Assembly (NCBI GenBank): GCA_963204725.1
Contig: CAUJHH010000006.1
Coordinates: 52,093-116,092 of the forward strand
Source of the DNA: Planctomycetota bacterium
Lineage (GTDB): Bacteria; Planctomycetota; Phycisphaerae; Phycisphaerales; UBA1924
Reading direction: 5' to 3'
DNA length: 64,000 bases
Shown here: piece after piece, positions 1 to 12,980 of the stretch
Position numbering within the stretch: position 1 is the first letter of the stretch
Layout: every line of letters starts with the position of its first letter
Position numbers and translations under genes: made by a program
Notes under the pieces: model-generated
Told to the model about the DNA's origin: nothing
The model's database searches: none
What the model saw: only the letters and a program-made list of their open reading frames with translations

Positions 1-345
1 CTTGTGGACGCCCGCGTCAACCGCCTCGAGCGCACGCTGGAAGTGGAAGTGGACATCCGCGACGATCGGCACCTTCACCGCCGGGATGATCTCGCGGAGC
101 GCATCGGTGTCCTTCTTCTCGGGAACCGCGACGCGGACGATGTCCGCCCCCGCAGCGGCGAGCTTTTGGATCTCCCCGATGCACTTCTCGACGTCGTAGG
201 TGTACCCCGCGGTCATCGTCTGGACGCTGACCGGCGCGGGCGTCGTCGGATTGCCCGCGCGGTCGGCGATGCCGCCGCCGATGCGGACAATGCCGACGCG
301 GGCGTCACCGACGGAGATTTGTCTGGTTGGGCGGCGGGTGAACAT
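1..345 (-). CDS. ispG: 4-hydroxy-3-methylbut-2-enyl diphosphate synthase, N-terminal part
   Basis: The gene runs off the left edge, so only the first 115 residues are visible and the Fe-S C-terminal domain is outside. IspG (GcpE) is the cytosolic 4Fe-4S enzyme of the non-mevalonate isoprenoid pathway; it converts MEcPP to HMBPP. The visible part has the family's TIM-barrel start: a VSVQTMTAGYTYDVE segment, then AGADIVRVAVPEKKD and VPIVADVHFHFQRAL, in the order found in known IspG proteins. ATG at 345 is the only start that keeps the barrel intact; it is followed by a short basic leader (MFTRRPTRQ). No partner gene is visible. Confidence 0.93.
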   Translation of the reverse strand, partial: MFTRRPTRQISVGDARVGIVRIGGGIADRAGNPTTPAPVSVQTMTAGYTYDVEKCIGEIQKLAAAGADIVRVAVPEKKDTDALREIIPAVKVPIVADVHFHFQRALEAVDAGVHK

Positions 346-729
346 GCGGGGAATGGTAGAGGGGTGCCAAGGAAGACGGGCCGCTGCGGTCCGTCTCGCC
401 CCGTCGACGGCCGATCGGATCAGCAGCACGCCTCGTATGAATCGTGTTATTCGGACGTCAGGGCGACGCGAGGCGAGAGTCAAGAGGAGTGTCTTAGGGC
501 CAGCGATTGCAAGGGAATAGGCAGAAACTGATTCGTCGTTCTTGCGTCGCTCTTGCGAGACCGCTACTTTGCGATTGCCAAGCCTTGGAGGGGTTGGCGG
601 TGCGCACGGGTGTGTGCCGCGGGCGTTCGAGCGGTCGCGAGTCCGCGGTCGCTCGAAAATCGAGCACAACTTTGGATGGTGGTGTTCCTTTGGGACTGTC
701 CGGGGTTGCTTGTGAATGGGAGTATCGGA
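346..729. other. gene-free stretch between ispG and a PEP-CTERM gene
   Basis: This 384-base gap lies between the divergent starts of ispG and the secreted protein at 730. It must hold promoters for both, but I cannot pick out a convincing -35/-10 pair. Open frames that cross it are extensions or shadows of neighbouring genes and lack family features. No tRNA, terminator or repeat is evident. Confidence 0.5.
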
Positions 730-1509
730 ATGCGTTCTGTGATTCTGAGCATGTCTGTCAGCCTGGTTCTCTCCGGAGTGGCGAGCGCGGCGGCAATCAC
801 GCCGATCAGCCGTCAGTCCGACATGCGAGCGAGCACGATCAACCTGGGTTCAACGATCGGCTATGTCGGTGGCGGATTCGATCCGATTGACACGGTCGGG
901 AGCTCGGCGATGGATTCGTCGGCTGACCTGCTCTTGGGTGGCAATCTCTACTTCGGCCCGGACCTCTTCGGTCGGCTGTATGAGGGCTCATACGGCGGGA
1001 CGCAGGACGTGACCTTTGCGCCCGCTTCGCTGTCCGCCTCACTCGATCAGGCGGCGAGCACAACGGTGATCGACCCGGGCGATCCCGCGGCGAGCGTGCT
1101 CCGCAGCTCGGTCGCGAACGCGTACAGCGTGAAGTTCAATGTGACCGAGGCCACCCTCTTCGAACTGTCGATCGAATTCGAGGGCACGACGCAGAACCTT
1201 GGTGCCGCTGACTATGTCGGTCTGGCCATCCGCGGTCTCGACGCCAACGGTGATCCACTCCCTTTCTCGATGTTTGAGCTGGCGTTCGTCGCGGGATCCA
1301 ATACGACTTCGGAAGGGACCTACTTGACACAGGTCTTTCTGGCGCCTGGGTCTGGTTACATCATCGAGGCCGTCGGGAGAGTTGCCGCCGACGGAACATC
1401 GTCGGATACCAGCCATCTCTCCTTCTCGCTGAGCGTGCCCGCACCGGGCTCGCTTGCCGCGATCGCGATGGTCGGACTCGTGGCTTCGCGCCGACGCGTC
1501 GCATCCTGA
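730..1509 (+). CDS. secreted protein with PEP-CTERM-type sorting tail
   Basis: A 259-residue secreted protein of unknown function. Residues 1-21 form a signal peptide (MRSVILSMSVSL, cleavage near ASA). The middle is rich in Ala, Ser, Gly and Thr with no catalytic motif. The C-terminus is a short sorting tail: VPAPGSL, a hydrophobic stretch, then RRR. In the PEP-CTERM/exosortase system such tails send proteins to the cell surface or matrix. The ATG at 730 is preferred over in-frame codons from 553 because it opens the signal peptide and has GGGAG seven bases upstream. No exosortase lies in the window. The role of the body is not recognised. Confidence 0.8.
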   Translation: MRSVILSMSVSLVLSGVASAAAITPISRQSDMRASTINLGSTIGYVGGGFDPIDTVGSSAMDSSADLLLGGNLYFGPDLFGRLYEGSYGGTQDVTFAPASLSASLDQAASTTVIDPGDPAASVLRSSVANAYSVKFNVTEATLFELSIEFEGTTQNLGAADYVGLAIRGLDANGDPLPFSMFELAFVAGSNTTSEGTYLTQVFLAPGSGYIIEAVGRVAADGTSSDTSHLSFSLSVPAPGSLAAIAMVGLVASRRRVAS

Positions 1510-1557
1510 AACCGTCGCGCACAGAAGCAACCTTGCGTCCCACCTACCCAGCGTGGG

Positions 1558-1572
1558 CTCGCGCAACGCGAG
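1558..1572. terminator. candidate hairpin terminator between convergent genes
   Basis: CTCGCG, a CAA loop and CGCGAG form a perfect 6-bp stem between the ends of the PEP-CTERM gene (plus) and the MFS gene (minus). There is no T-run on either side, so a Rho-independent role is only suggested by position. Confidence 0.3.
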
Positions 1573-1607
1573 ATCGCTCGTCCAACATGGCGGCATTCGG
1601 TGGAGGC

Positions 1608-3212
1608 TCACTCCGTCGAGTCTTGAACTTTGCGCGGCCGATGTGACATCGCGGTGAGTCCTCTCCAGAATCCCGGCTTGCGGTCGTATCCCGGCTGGCC
1701 AGGCTCGATGCCGTCGACTTCGGGCGTGCGCCAGATAAGCATGGCAAGTGCGGCGATCACGAGCACTCCGGAGACGATCGCGAGTCCGAGCTGCGTGGCG
1801 GAGCCCGAGTGGACCCACTCCGGGCGGACGCGGCCGAGCGCGCGTGCCGCGACGTGGCCGGCGGCGCTCGCGACCCAGGTGCCGACGGGCATGAGCCCGA
1901 GGGCGATGCTGTTGACGACCGCCGACACGCGCCCCCGCATCTCTTCGGAGACCAGGTGCTGGATCGCCACGTTGCAGGAGTTGAATCCCCACATCCAGAA
2001 GATGCCGATCATGAACATCATCGGGAGCGCGAACGCCGCGCTATTGATGAGCGAGAACACGAGGATGGAGAGGCCGCCCCCGAGGATGCTGAGGGGGATG
2101 AAGTGGTGCATGGGGTACCACTTGGGGATGAGTTTCATCGCGAATCCACCGGCGACCGCGCCGCACCCCATGAGGGCCAGCAGCGTGCCGAAGGTGTCCT
2201 CCTTGCGTCCATAGACCTCGGAGACCATCAGCGGCATGAGCTGCATGATGGGCGTGGCGAGGACGGCGAAGATGACGATCGCGAAGAGCACCGCGCGCGG
2301 GCCCTTGCGGTGCCAGGTCCACGAGAGGGCCTCGGCCGTGCGCTTCCAGGCGAGCCCGGGCCGCTTCCATGTGCCGCGGAGTTCGGCTGGTGCCGGCGCG
2401 TCGGGGGTCGAGAGGACCGCGAGCATGACGCCGATAAACGTGGCGGCATTGAAGAGCAGGAGCGCGGCGGCGCCGCGGCTGACGCCCCCGCCGGACCCGG
2501 CGTGCGGCTCGATCGCGTCCGCGGCGACAATCGCGCTGCCGATCACCACGGCGGGGGCCGCGGTCTGGAACGTGCGCATGATGACGCCGCCCGTCGCCGG
2601 GCCGATCACGCGGGCCATGTTGAAGGCGATGCCGTTGAGCGTGATGGCCTTGGAGAGGTCTTCGCGCGGCACGAGGCGCGGCGTGAGCACTTGCCACGCG
2701 GGCATGTTGAACGCGACGGTGATGCCCTGGGCGAGCGTGAGCCAAAGGAGCACGTGGGGTGTCGCGACGCCGAAAAACACCGCCCCGGCCATGGCCAGCG
2801 CGATGAGCATCATGCAGACCTGGGTGCTGATGATGAGCGTGCGCCGGTTGACGCTGTCGGCGACGAGCCCGCCGAACATGCCGAGGACGAGCGTGGGGCC
2901 GAGCTGGGCAGCGGCGAGATAACCCATCCATGCCTCGGACTTTGTGTCCTGCGAGACGATCCAGCGAATGGCGACGAACTCGAACCAGTTGCCGATGTAG
3001 GAGCCGAAGGCGGCGATCCAGATGGTGCGGTAGTGGGCGTGGCGGAGGACGCCGAGGCGTGATGGACGAGGCTCAGCGGTCGGAGACGAGATCTGTGTCG
3101 GATCTGGCAGGAGCGAGCCGGGGGGGGAGGGAGCGATCGCGCCCCCTCCGTCCGGCGATGAATCGGAGGAGAGGCCACGGGACCTCGGGCTTTCGGGATC
3201 GCTTCCGTGCAT
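1608..3212 (-). CDS. MFS exporter, EntS/MFS_3-like
   Basis: A 534-residue major facilitator superfamily permease of the MFS_3 (enterobactin-exporter-like) group. About 12 hydrophobic helices start near residue 60, and the family's loop signature is visible as GGLVADSVNRRTLIIS, followed by the MPAWQVLTPRLVPREDLSKAITLNG region typical of this group. The first 50 residues are Ser/Pro-rich and unlikely to be structured, so the true start may lie further in; ATG at 3212 is the only upstream Met. It is the last gene of the alaS-atp block, 84 bases after atpH, and could be cotranscribed. The substrate cannot be told from sequence. Confidence 0.85.
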   Translation of the reverse strand: MHGSDPESPRSRGLSSDSSPDGGGAIAPSPPGSLLPDPTQISSPTAEPRPSRLGVLRHAHYRTIWIAAFGSYIGNWFEFVAIRWIVSQDTKSEAWMGYLAAAQLGPTLVLGMFGGLVADSVNRRTLIISTQVCMMLIALAMAGAVFFGVATPHVLLWLTLAQGITVAFNMPAWQVLTPRLVPREDLSKAITLNGIAFNMARVIGPATGGVIMRTFQTAAPAVVIGSAIVAADAIEPHAGSGGGVSRGAAALLLFNAATFIGVMLAVLSTPDAPAPAELRGTWKRPGLAWKRTAEALSWTWHRKGPRAVLFAIVIFAVLATPIMQLMPLMVSEVYGRKEDTFGTLLALMGCGAVAGGFAMKLIPKWYPMHHFIPLSILGGGLSILVFSLINSAAFALPMMFMIGIFWMWGFNSCNVAIQHLVSEEMRGRVSAVVNSIALGLMPVGTWVASAAGHVAARALGRVRPEWVHSGSATQLGLAIVSGVLVIAALAMLIWRTPEVDGIEPGQPGYDRKPGFWRGLTAMSHRPRKVQDSTE

Positions 3213-3296
3213 GATCGGAGCACCGACCTCTGGGCGTGTGCGGAGGAGCGATGCTATGCGGGACGCATGTGTGTGGGGCGTGAGCCGGAGCGAGGA

Positions 3297-3905
3297 TTAC
3301 TCGCCGAGGGCGTCTTTCGCGCGAGCGCGGAGCTTGGCGGCGCCGGTGCTGTCCAGCGTGTCCCGCATGTGGCGGAGCTGGGTCGCGACGGACGCATCCA
3401 CCAGCTGATCGCCGATGCGGAACTTGACGCCGCCGATCATCGCGCTGTCGGTGTAGGGATGGAGGACGATGTCCTTGCCGAGCGAGGTCGAGAGCTTGCT
3501 CTTGATTCCTGCGAGGGAATCGGCGTTGAGCGGCTCGGCAGTGAAGACGTCGACCTCGACGCGGCCGAACATCTCCTGGGCGAGGGCGTCGAACGCGGCG
3601 ACGATCGCGGGGAGATGGGAGAGCCGCCCCTTCTTGTTGAGCACGCAGAGAAAGTTGACGACGAGCGGGTCGGCGCGGTTGGCGAAGATCTTCTGGATCG
3701 AGGCGGACCGCTGCCCGGTGGGGACGACGCGCGAAGCGAGGAACTCGTTGAAGCTCGCGTCCGTGCGGGCGAGCTCGAGGGTGTCCTCGAGCTGTCCGAG
3801 GATCGTCTCGATCGCACCGCGTCCGCCCTTGCCATTGACGAGCTCGAAGAGCGAGCGGGCGTAGGTGTGGGCGAGTGCGTCGGGCTGAGATTCGATGAGG
3901 GGCAT
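3297..3905 (-). CDS. atpH: F-type ATP synthase subunit delta
   Basis: A 202-residue F1Fo ATP synthase delta subunit (OSCP), the peripheral-stalk piece that joins F1 to subunit b. The N-terminal helical bundle (ALAHTYARSLFELV) and the C-terminal segment with GGVKFRIGDQLVDASVATQL are both typical. ATG at 3905 has GGAG seven bases upstream; the open frame extends 17 codons further without family similarity. It follows atpF by 74 bases on the same strand. In most bacteria atpAGDC come next, but here an MFS gene does. Confidence 0.93.
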   Translation of the reverse strand: MPLIESQPDALAHTYARSLFELVNGKGGRGAIETILGQLEDTLELARTDASFNEFLASRVVPTGQRSASIQKIFANRADPLVVNFLCVLNKKGRLSHLPAIVAAFDALAQEMFGRVEVDVFTAEPLNADSLAGIKSKLSTSLGKDIVLHPYTDSAMIGGVKFRIGDQLVDASVATQLRHMRDTLDSTGAAKLRARAKDALGE

Positions 3906-3979
3906 GGAGGCGCTCCGTCGGACGGGGAGAGTGGGATCTTGAACCGCACCGCACAAGGGAGCGGCGCCAGCGGGGTCGA

Positions 3980-4654
3980 TCAGTTGCGAGAGCGTCCGAG
4001 TTCCGCGAGGGACTCATCGACCAGACGCTGCTGGTCGCCCGCGCCGACCTCGCGACGGAGGATCTTGCTGGCCATGGTCGTGGCGAGCGCGGTGGACTCT
4101 GCGTAGATCTCCGCGAGGGCGGCCCGCTTGGCGCCCTCGATGTCCTTCATGGCCTTCTCACGCATCGCGCCGAGTTCGACATCGGCCTTGGCCTTGAGTT
4201 CGTTGGCGACGGACTGCTGCTGCAGGCGTGCCTGCTCGATCATCTTGTTGGCCTCGGCACGGGCCTCGGCGAGGTTCTGCTGGTACTGCTCGAGAGCCTC
4301 CTTGGCCTGGCGGCGGGCGTCTTCCGCGTTCTTGATCTCCGAGCGGATCTTGGACTCGCGCTCAGCGAGGCCGGCGCTGATCTTCGGCCAGACCTGCGTG
4401 GAGAGGATGAAGAGGACGATCCCGAAGACGATCAGCGTGGCGACCGCCGGGGCGATTGCCTGCTTGAGCGTGGGGACGGGGCCCACTTCTTCGTGCGAGC
4501 CGTGGCCATCGGCAGCGCCGTGGCCATCTGCTGCGGGGGCGCCGTGTGAAGCGGCGGGGGCAGCGACGTGCGGGGTCGCCATCGCCTTGCCCGCTGCGAA
4601 CGGCGCGATGGCGAGGAGTGCGAGAACGGTGAAGGTACGGATCAGACGCGTCAT
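3980..4654 (-). CDS. atpF: F-type ATP synthase subunit b with leader peptide and His-rich spacer
   Basis: A 224-residue Fo subunit b, the stator stalk. Residues 1-26 look like a secretion signal (MTRLIRTF, a hydrophobic core, AGKAMA). Residues 28-58 are an Ala/Gly/His spacer with three HG steps. One membrane helix follows at about 66-88 (VATLIVFGIVLFILSTQVW), then a long charged coiled coil (RQAKEALEQYQQNLAEARAEA). ATG at 4654 is preferred for its GGAG and because it opens the signal; the frame runs 29 codons further upstream. The extra N-terminus is absent from E. coli AtpF. It lies between atpE and atpH. Confidence 0.92.
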   Translation of the reverse strand: MTRLIRTFTVLALLAIAPFAAGKAMATPHVAAPAASHGAPAADGHGAADGHGSHEEVGPVPTLKQAIAPAVATLIVFGIVLFILSTQVWPKISAGLAERESKIRSEIKNAEDARRQAKEALEQYQQNLAEARAEANKMIEQARLQQQSVANELKAKADVELGAMREKAMKDIEGAKRAALAEIYAESTALATTMASKILRREVGAGDQQRLVDESLAELGRSRN

Positions 4655-4785
4655 CGGAGGTGTCTCCGTTCGAGATGATCGGACAAGTGTCGCCCGGTTG
4701 CACGGCCTGCGCCGGGCGCGGAGCGATTCGGAAAGCCGCACGGGCGTCTCTCGACGCCTGTGCGGGAGTGCGCTGCGAGGGCCGA

Positions 4786-6141
<1,356 letters not shown>

Positions 6142-6145
<4 letters not shown>

Positions 6146-6579
6146 CGTGCGAAGTCCTCCGGACCACCGAGTGAGGCCCGCTTGAGGGCGGAAATGGAGA
6201 CAAACGTTTCAACAACCAGCGTGACCAGCGAGGTGGCGAGAAAGGAGCCCCAGAAGGGCGTCGGCACCGGGCGGATCGAGAGGAGCAGCGCGAGCGCGAG
6301 CCCGAGCGAGAGGAACATGCGTGCAGAGGAGCCGAAGACCACCACCAGCGACCAGCGAGCAGCGGGCCGGGCCGGCAGCAGGCTGATGGTGATGACCCAC
6401 GCCAGCGCAACGCTGATGGCAACGCCGGCCCCGAGAAGGGCCGCGATGCCGTGGTCGATCGAGCGGTTCCACCACATGACGGTGGCCAGGGAACCGACGA
6501 CCACACCCGGGCAGAGCGCACCCATGGCGAGGGTCGGAACCGGAAGCCGGATTGCGGGTTGGGCAACCATAAACGACAT
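6142..6579 (-). CDS. small membrane protein in atp operon, AtpI-like position
   Basis: A 145-residue membrane protein with about four hydrophobic helices (GALCPGVVVGSLATVMW; AALLGAGVAISVALAWVITISLL; WSLVVVFGSSARMFLSLGLALALLL; SFLATSLVTLVVETFV). It sits between the AtpZ-like gene and atpB, where many bacteria carry atpI, the c-ring assembly factor. I do not see clear sequence similarity to AtpI, so only the position suggests the role. ATG at 6579 is the first Met before the hydrophobic part; the frame continues upstream through Pro-rich sequence that overlaps the AtpZ-like gene and is probably untranslated. ATG at 6570 is an alternative. It overlaps atpB by four bases. Confidence 0.7.
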
Positions 6580-6680
6580 GCGGAAAGGTCCAATGCCGGG
6601 CGCACAAAGGGGTGCGTCGGGCGGGGACGGGACGGGGGGCGAAACAATAGCGAAGGCCGGGCCGTTCGGCGAGTGGTCGC

Positions 6681-7100
6681 TCACTTGGATTTGCCGTTCC
6701 GGACCGATTCTGGCTGGGTCGCGCCCTTCGAGAGCTTCAGACCCTCCCGAACAAAGCGGTACATCGCGACCAGAAGCCCCACGCCCGCACCGATCAAAAG
6801 CCAACGGGGCGAGGTCTTGAACCACCAGTCCGCGAACCAGCCGAGAGCAGCGCAACCGACCACGCCGTATGCGAAATCCATCCCGATCGCGAAGACCTTT
6901 CCGGTCTGGATCGCCGAACTCCGGGGAGGCGGATTGGAATCTGGAGAGGCTTCGGCTGGGCCGGGGCGGGCGAGAACCTCTGGCATCGGAGGCGCCGGAA
7001 AGAAACCGCTCCGTGCTTCGGGCGGAGGATCGGTCCAGTCGCTCGCATCCGGCGAGAAGTCATTGTCTTCGCTCGGGTTATGGTCGTGTTCGCGGGGCAT
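6681..7100 (-). CDS. AtpZ/AtpI-type ATP synthase accessory protein
   Basis: A 139-residue protein of the family annotated as putative F0F1-ATPase subunit (AtpZ, ATPase_gene1). The first 65 residues are Pro/Asp-rich and soluble. Two membrane helices follow: MDFAYGVVGCAALGWFADWW, and WLLIGAGVGLLVAMYRFVREG, where the GxxxG helix and the short loop between them match the family. Members act early in atp operons, probably in c-ring assembly or Mg2+ supply. It starts 10 bases after the alaS stop, which suggests cotranscription from the alaS side. Confidence 0.8.
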   Translation of the reverse strand: MPREHDHNPSEDNDFSPDASDWTDPPPEARSGFFPAPPMPEVLARPGPAEASPDSNPPPRSSAIQTGKVFAIGMDFAYGVVGCAALGWFADWWFKTSPRWLLIGAGVGLLVAMYRFVREGLKLSKGATQPESVRNGKSK

Positions 7101-7110
7101 TGATGGGCTC

Positions 7111-10032
<2,922 letters not shown>

Positions 10033-10077
10033 GGCGGTGTATGGTCCTGATAAGGTGCCGGGGGCGTCGGCTTGGAT

Positions 10078-10100
10078 CGGTCGCCCCGACCGGGGTCGGG
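10078..10100 (-). promoter_or_regulatory. mutually exclusive hairpins in the alaS leader
   Basis: In the region 46-68 bases upstream of the alaS start, CGGTCG(CCC)CGACCG forms one perfect 6-bp stem, while the same CGACC segment also pairs with the next GGTCG. Only one stem can form at a time. This could be an attenuator-like leader or a protein-binding dyad; no experimental link is known to me. Confidence 0.3.
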
Positions 10101-10253
10101 CTGGATTGCCCCCTGGGACACGGATCTGGTTGGGCGCGATGGTAGGTGATTGAGTGGGATCGTGGCCGGAATCGCTCGGGTGAACGTATGCGTTGGCCGA
10201 TAACCCTGTGCGATTCCGGCTCTTGGTGCGGACTGATCGAAAGGGACCCCGGC

Positions 10254-11672
10254 GTGATACGGCACTATGACCTTTGTGTGATTGGGAGCGGGCCCGCCGG
10301 GCAGAAGGCGGCGATCCAGGCGGCAAAGCTCGGTCGCACGGTCTGCATCATCGAGCGGGACGACATCGGCGGCGTTGCGATCAATACCGGGACCATCCCG
10401 TCTAAGGCGCTCCGCGAGGCAATCCTGAAGGCGATCGGGCGCGACTCGCCGATGCCTGGCGCCGGCGACTTTCGGGAGGCGTACGGCGCGATCACGCTTC
10501 CGCGTCTGATCGAATCGTGTCAGCAGGTGATCCGCGCAGAGGTGGACATCGTCCGTCGTCACTTTGAGCGCAACGGTATCGCATCGATCCAGGGGCTCGG
10601 CCGGTTCATCGATCCGCACACGGTCGAGGTCGTCAAAGCGCACTCGGTTGAACAGATCCACGCGGACTTTGTGATCGTGGCGACGGGCACGAGGCCGGCC
10701 ACGGCAAAGGGTGTCGAGTTCGACGGGACCGACATTATCACATCCGACGAACTGCTCAAGCTGCCCGTGCTGCCTCACTCCATGATCATCGTCGGCGGCG
10801 GCGTGATCGGCACGGAGTACGCGTCGATGCTGAACGCGCTCGGCGTCAAGGTGACGCTGATCGAGGGGCGTAGCCGCCTGCTGGACTTTGTCGACAGCGA
10901 GATCACCGAGGCGCTGCAGTACCACCTTCGCCAGGCGGGCATGACGCTGCGACTGGGCGAGAAGGTGGTGAGCATCGAGCGGATCACGCCGCCCGCCGGG
11001 GCTCGCGCGAGCAACGACTACATGGTGGAGGCCACGCTCGAGAGCGGGAAGACGCTGCGAGCCGACTCTCTGCTCTACTGCGTCGGACGCCAGGGGTGCA
11101 CGGATGCGCTGCAGCTTGACAAGGCGGGGCTCAAGGCCGACGAGCGCGGGCGGATCAAGGTCAACGCGGCGTACCAGACCGATGTGCCCCACATCTACGC
11201 CGCGGGTGATGTCATCGGGTTCCCCGCGCTCGCCTCGACGAGCATGGAACAGGGGCGCCTCGCGGCGTGCCACATGTTTGGGGAGCGGAGCGAGCAGGTC
11301 AACGAGCTGCTGCCGTATGGGATCTACGCGATTCCGGAGATCTCGATGGTCGGCTGGACCGAGGAGCGGCTGACCAAGGAAGAGATCCCCTATGAGTGCG
11401 GCATCGCGCAGTATCGCGAGATCGCGCGCGGGCAACTGCTCGGCGATGACATCGGGATGCTCAAGCTGCTGATCCACCAGGAGAGCCATGTGATCCTGGG
11501 CGTTCACATCATCGGAACGGGCGCGACGGAGCTGGTCCACATCGGCCAGACGGCCATGGCCTTCAACGCGACGGTGGAGTATCTCGTGAACGCGGTGTTC
11601 AACTATCCGACGCTCGCAGAGTGCTACAAGGTGGCTGCGCTCAACGGCCTGAACAAGCTCCGGAGCGTGTAG
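10254..11672 (+). CDS. sthA: soluble pyridine nucleotide transhydrogenase (SthA-like flavoprotein)
   Basis: A 472-residue FAD flavoprotein that moves hydride between NADPH and NAD+. The FAD-binding GSGPAGQ is at residues 11-17, the NAD(P)-binding GGGVIGTEYASM is in the middle, the second FAD motif is IYAAGDVIGFPALAS, and the dimer domain follows. Where lipoamide dehydrogenases have the redox pair CxxxxC, this protein has A42 and T47 (GGVAINTGTIPSK); SthA enzymes lack the disulfide but often keep one Cys. Start GTG 10254 has AAAGGG eight bases upstream and begins right before the FAD fold; upstream Met codons add sequence without similarity. Confidence 0.88.
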   Translation: MIRHYDLCVIGSGPAGQKAAIQAAKLGRTVCIIERDDIGGVAINTGTIPSKALREAILKAIGRDSPMPGAGDFREAYGAITLPRLIESCQQVIRAEVDIVRRHFERNGIASIQGLGRFIDPHTVEVVKAHSVEQIHADFVIVATGTRPATAKGVEFDGTDIITSDELLKLPVLPHSMIIVGGGVIGTEYASMLNALGVKVTLIEGRSRLLDFVDSEITEALQYHLRQAGMTLRLGEKVVSIERITPPAGARASNDYMVEATLESGKTLRADSLLYCVGRQGCTDALQLDKAGLKADERGRIKVNAAYQTDVPHIYAAGDVIGFPALASTSMEQGRLAACHMFGERSEQVNELLPYGIYAIPEISMVGWTEERLTKEEIPYECGIAQYREIARGQLLGDDIGMLKLLIHQESHVILGVHIIGTGATELVHIGQTAMAFNATVEYLVNAVFNYPTLAECYKVAALNGLNKLRSV

Positions 11673-11737
11673 CGGCCGGATGGTGATCCGAGGCCCGGTG
11701 GGCGATGCCGCGGCGGACCGCGACCTACGCTCGAACC

Positions 11738-12970
11738 ATGGCGAAGAAGAGCGCGAGCGGTGCATCTGGGAAGCCGGCGAAGTCGCGTGCGCCCGCCAAG
11801 CGATCGACGAAGGCGAAGGGGAAGGCGGGCGATGGGGAGAGCGAATCGGAGCCGGTGCCGATCGAGGTTCCGCGCCCTCGGCCGTTGAACGAGATGATCG
11901 GGCATCGGCGGGCAGTCGGAGCGATGGGGACCGCGTTCTCGAGTGGGCGCCTGCACCACGCGTGGATCTTCGCGGGGCCGAAGGGTGTCGGCAAGTTCAC
12001 CGCCGCGCTCGGGTTCGCGGCGGCGGCGCTCGACCCCACGACAAAGATCGGCAAGGACGGCGTGCCGACGCCGGATCCGCGCAGCCGCGTGCAGCAGATG
12101 CTGACGGCCGGGACGCACCCGGACCTCCACGTGGTCGTGAAGGAGTTCGCTCGCTTCAGCGCCAACTCAAAGATCCGTGAGGCGAAGCTGCGCAACATCC
12201 CGCTCGATGTGATCAAGCATCACCTGATCGAACCGATCGAGCTCTCATCGACGCTGAACGAGGGCGGCCTCGCGTCGAAGGTCTTCATTGTTGATGAGGC
12301 GGAGCTTATCGATCCGGCCGGGCAGAACACGCTTCTCAAGACGCTGGAGGAGCCGCCGGCCGGTTCGCTGCTGATCCTCGTGACCTCTGCGGAGGAGCGC
12401 CTCCTGCCGACGGTCCGCAGCCGCTGCCAGCGGGTCGGGTTCACGCCGCTGAGCGCGGATGACATGCGCATGTGGATGGAGAGCGGCGATGCGTTCGCCG
12501 AGGCGGGCGGGCGCGACGTTGATCCTGTCATCGGCGATTGGATGCTGTCGATCGCCGGGGGTTCGCCAGGGAGGATGATCGACACACTTGGTCGCGGCAT
12601 GGCCGAGTGGGGGCCGATGCTGGCGCCGATGCTCGATCAGGCCGTGGCAGGGACGTTCGTGGCGGAACTCGGGCCGAGCATGGCCGAGCTGGCCGAGCGT
12701 CTCGCGGTCGCTGATGTTGCGAGGAACGAGAACGCCAGCAAGGAGCAGGCGAATCGCGAGGCGGGGAGGCTGCTCCTGCACATCGTCGCCGAGCGCGTGC
12801 GCCAGTCGATGGGTCGCGAGCCCTCCGACGCGGGTCGGTTTGAACGCGCCGCATCGGCAATCGAAGCGCTGCAAGAGGCCGAGCGGTACATCGACTGCAA
12901 CGTTCACTCGTTGTTTGTGATGGAGTCGGCCGTCGTCGGGCTGACACAGGCGATGAGCGGGGCGAGGTAG
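11738..12970 (+). CDS. holB: DNA polymerase III delta-prime subunit
   Basis: A 410-residue AAA+ clamp-loader subunit. After a basic Lys/Ala/Ser-rich tail (residues 1-45) come NEMIGHRRAVGAM, Walker A GPKGVGKF, Walker B VFIVDEAELI, and the SRC motif TVRSRCQRVGF that completes ATP sites of neighbours. The typical zinc-binding cysteines between Walker A and B are absent; the region instead reads DPTTKIGKDGVPTPDPRSRVQQML. ATG at 11738 is chosen because it opens the basic tail; ATG at 11705 adds 11 residues. Neither has a clear ribosome-binding site. It follows sthA by 65 bases and converges on fliS with a 10-base gap. Confidence 0.85.
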   Translation: MAKKSASGASGKPAKSRAPAKRSTKAKGKAGDGESESEPVPIEVPRPRPLNEMIGHRRAVGAMGTAFSSGRLHHAWIFAGPKGVGKFTAALGFAAAALDPTTKIGKDGVPTPDPRSRVQQMLTAGTHPDLHVVVKEFARFSANSKIREAKLRNIPLDVIKHHLIEPIELSSTLNEGGLASKVFIVDEAELIDPAGQNTLLKTLEEPPAGSLLILVTSAEERLLPTVRSRCQRVGFTPLSADDMRMWMESGDAFAEAGGRDVDPVIGDWMLSIAGGSPGRMIDTLGRGMAEWGPMLAPMLDQAVAGTFVAELGPSMAELAERLAVADVARNENASKEQANREAGRLLLHIVAERVRQSMGREPSDAGRFERAASAIEALQEAERYIDCNVHSLFVMESAVVGLTQAMSGAR

Positions 12971-12980
12971 CCCGGACCGA

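Noticed and set aside
1809..3062. Long plus-strand open frame opposite the MFS gene
   Set aside because: Its translation is Arg/Asp/Glu-rich low complexity without any motif; it is the mirror of a GC-rich gene.
6580..6855. N-terminal extension of the small atp-operon membrane protein
   Set aside because: It overlaps the AtpZ-like gene in another frame and has no hydrophobic or conserved features.
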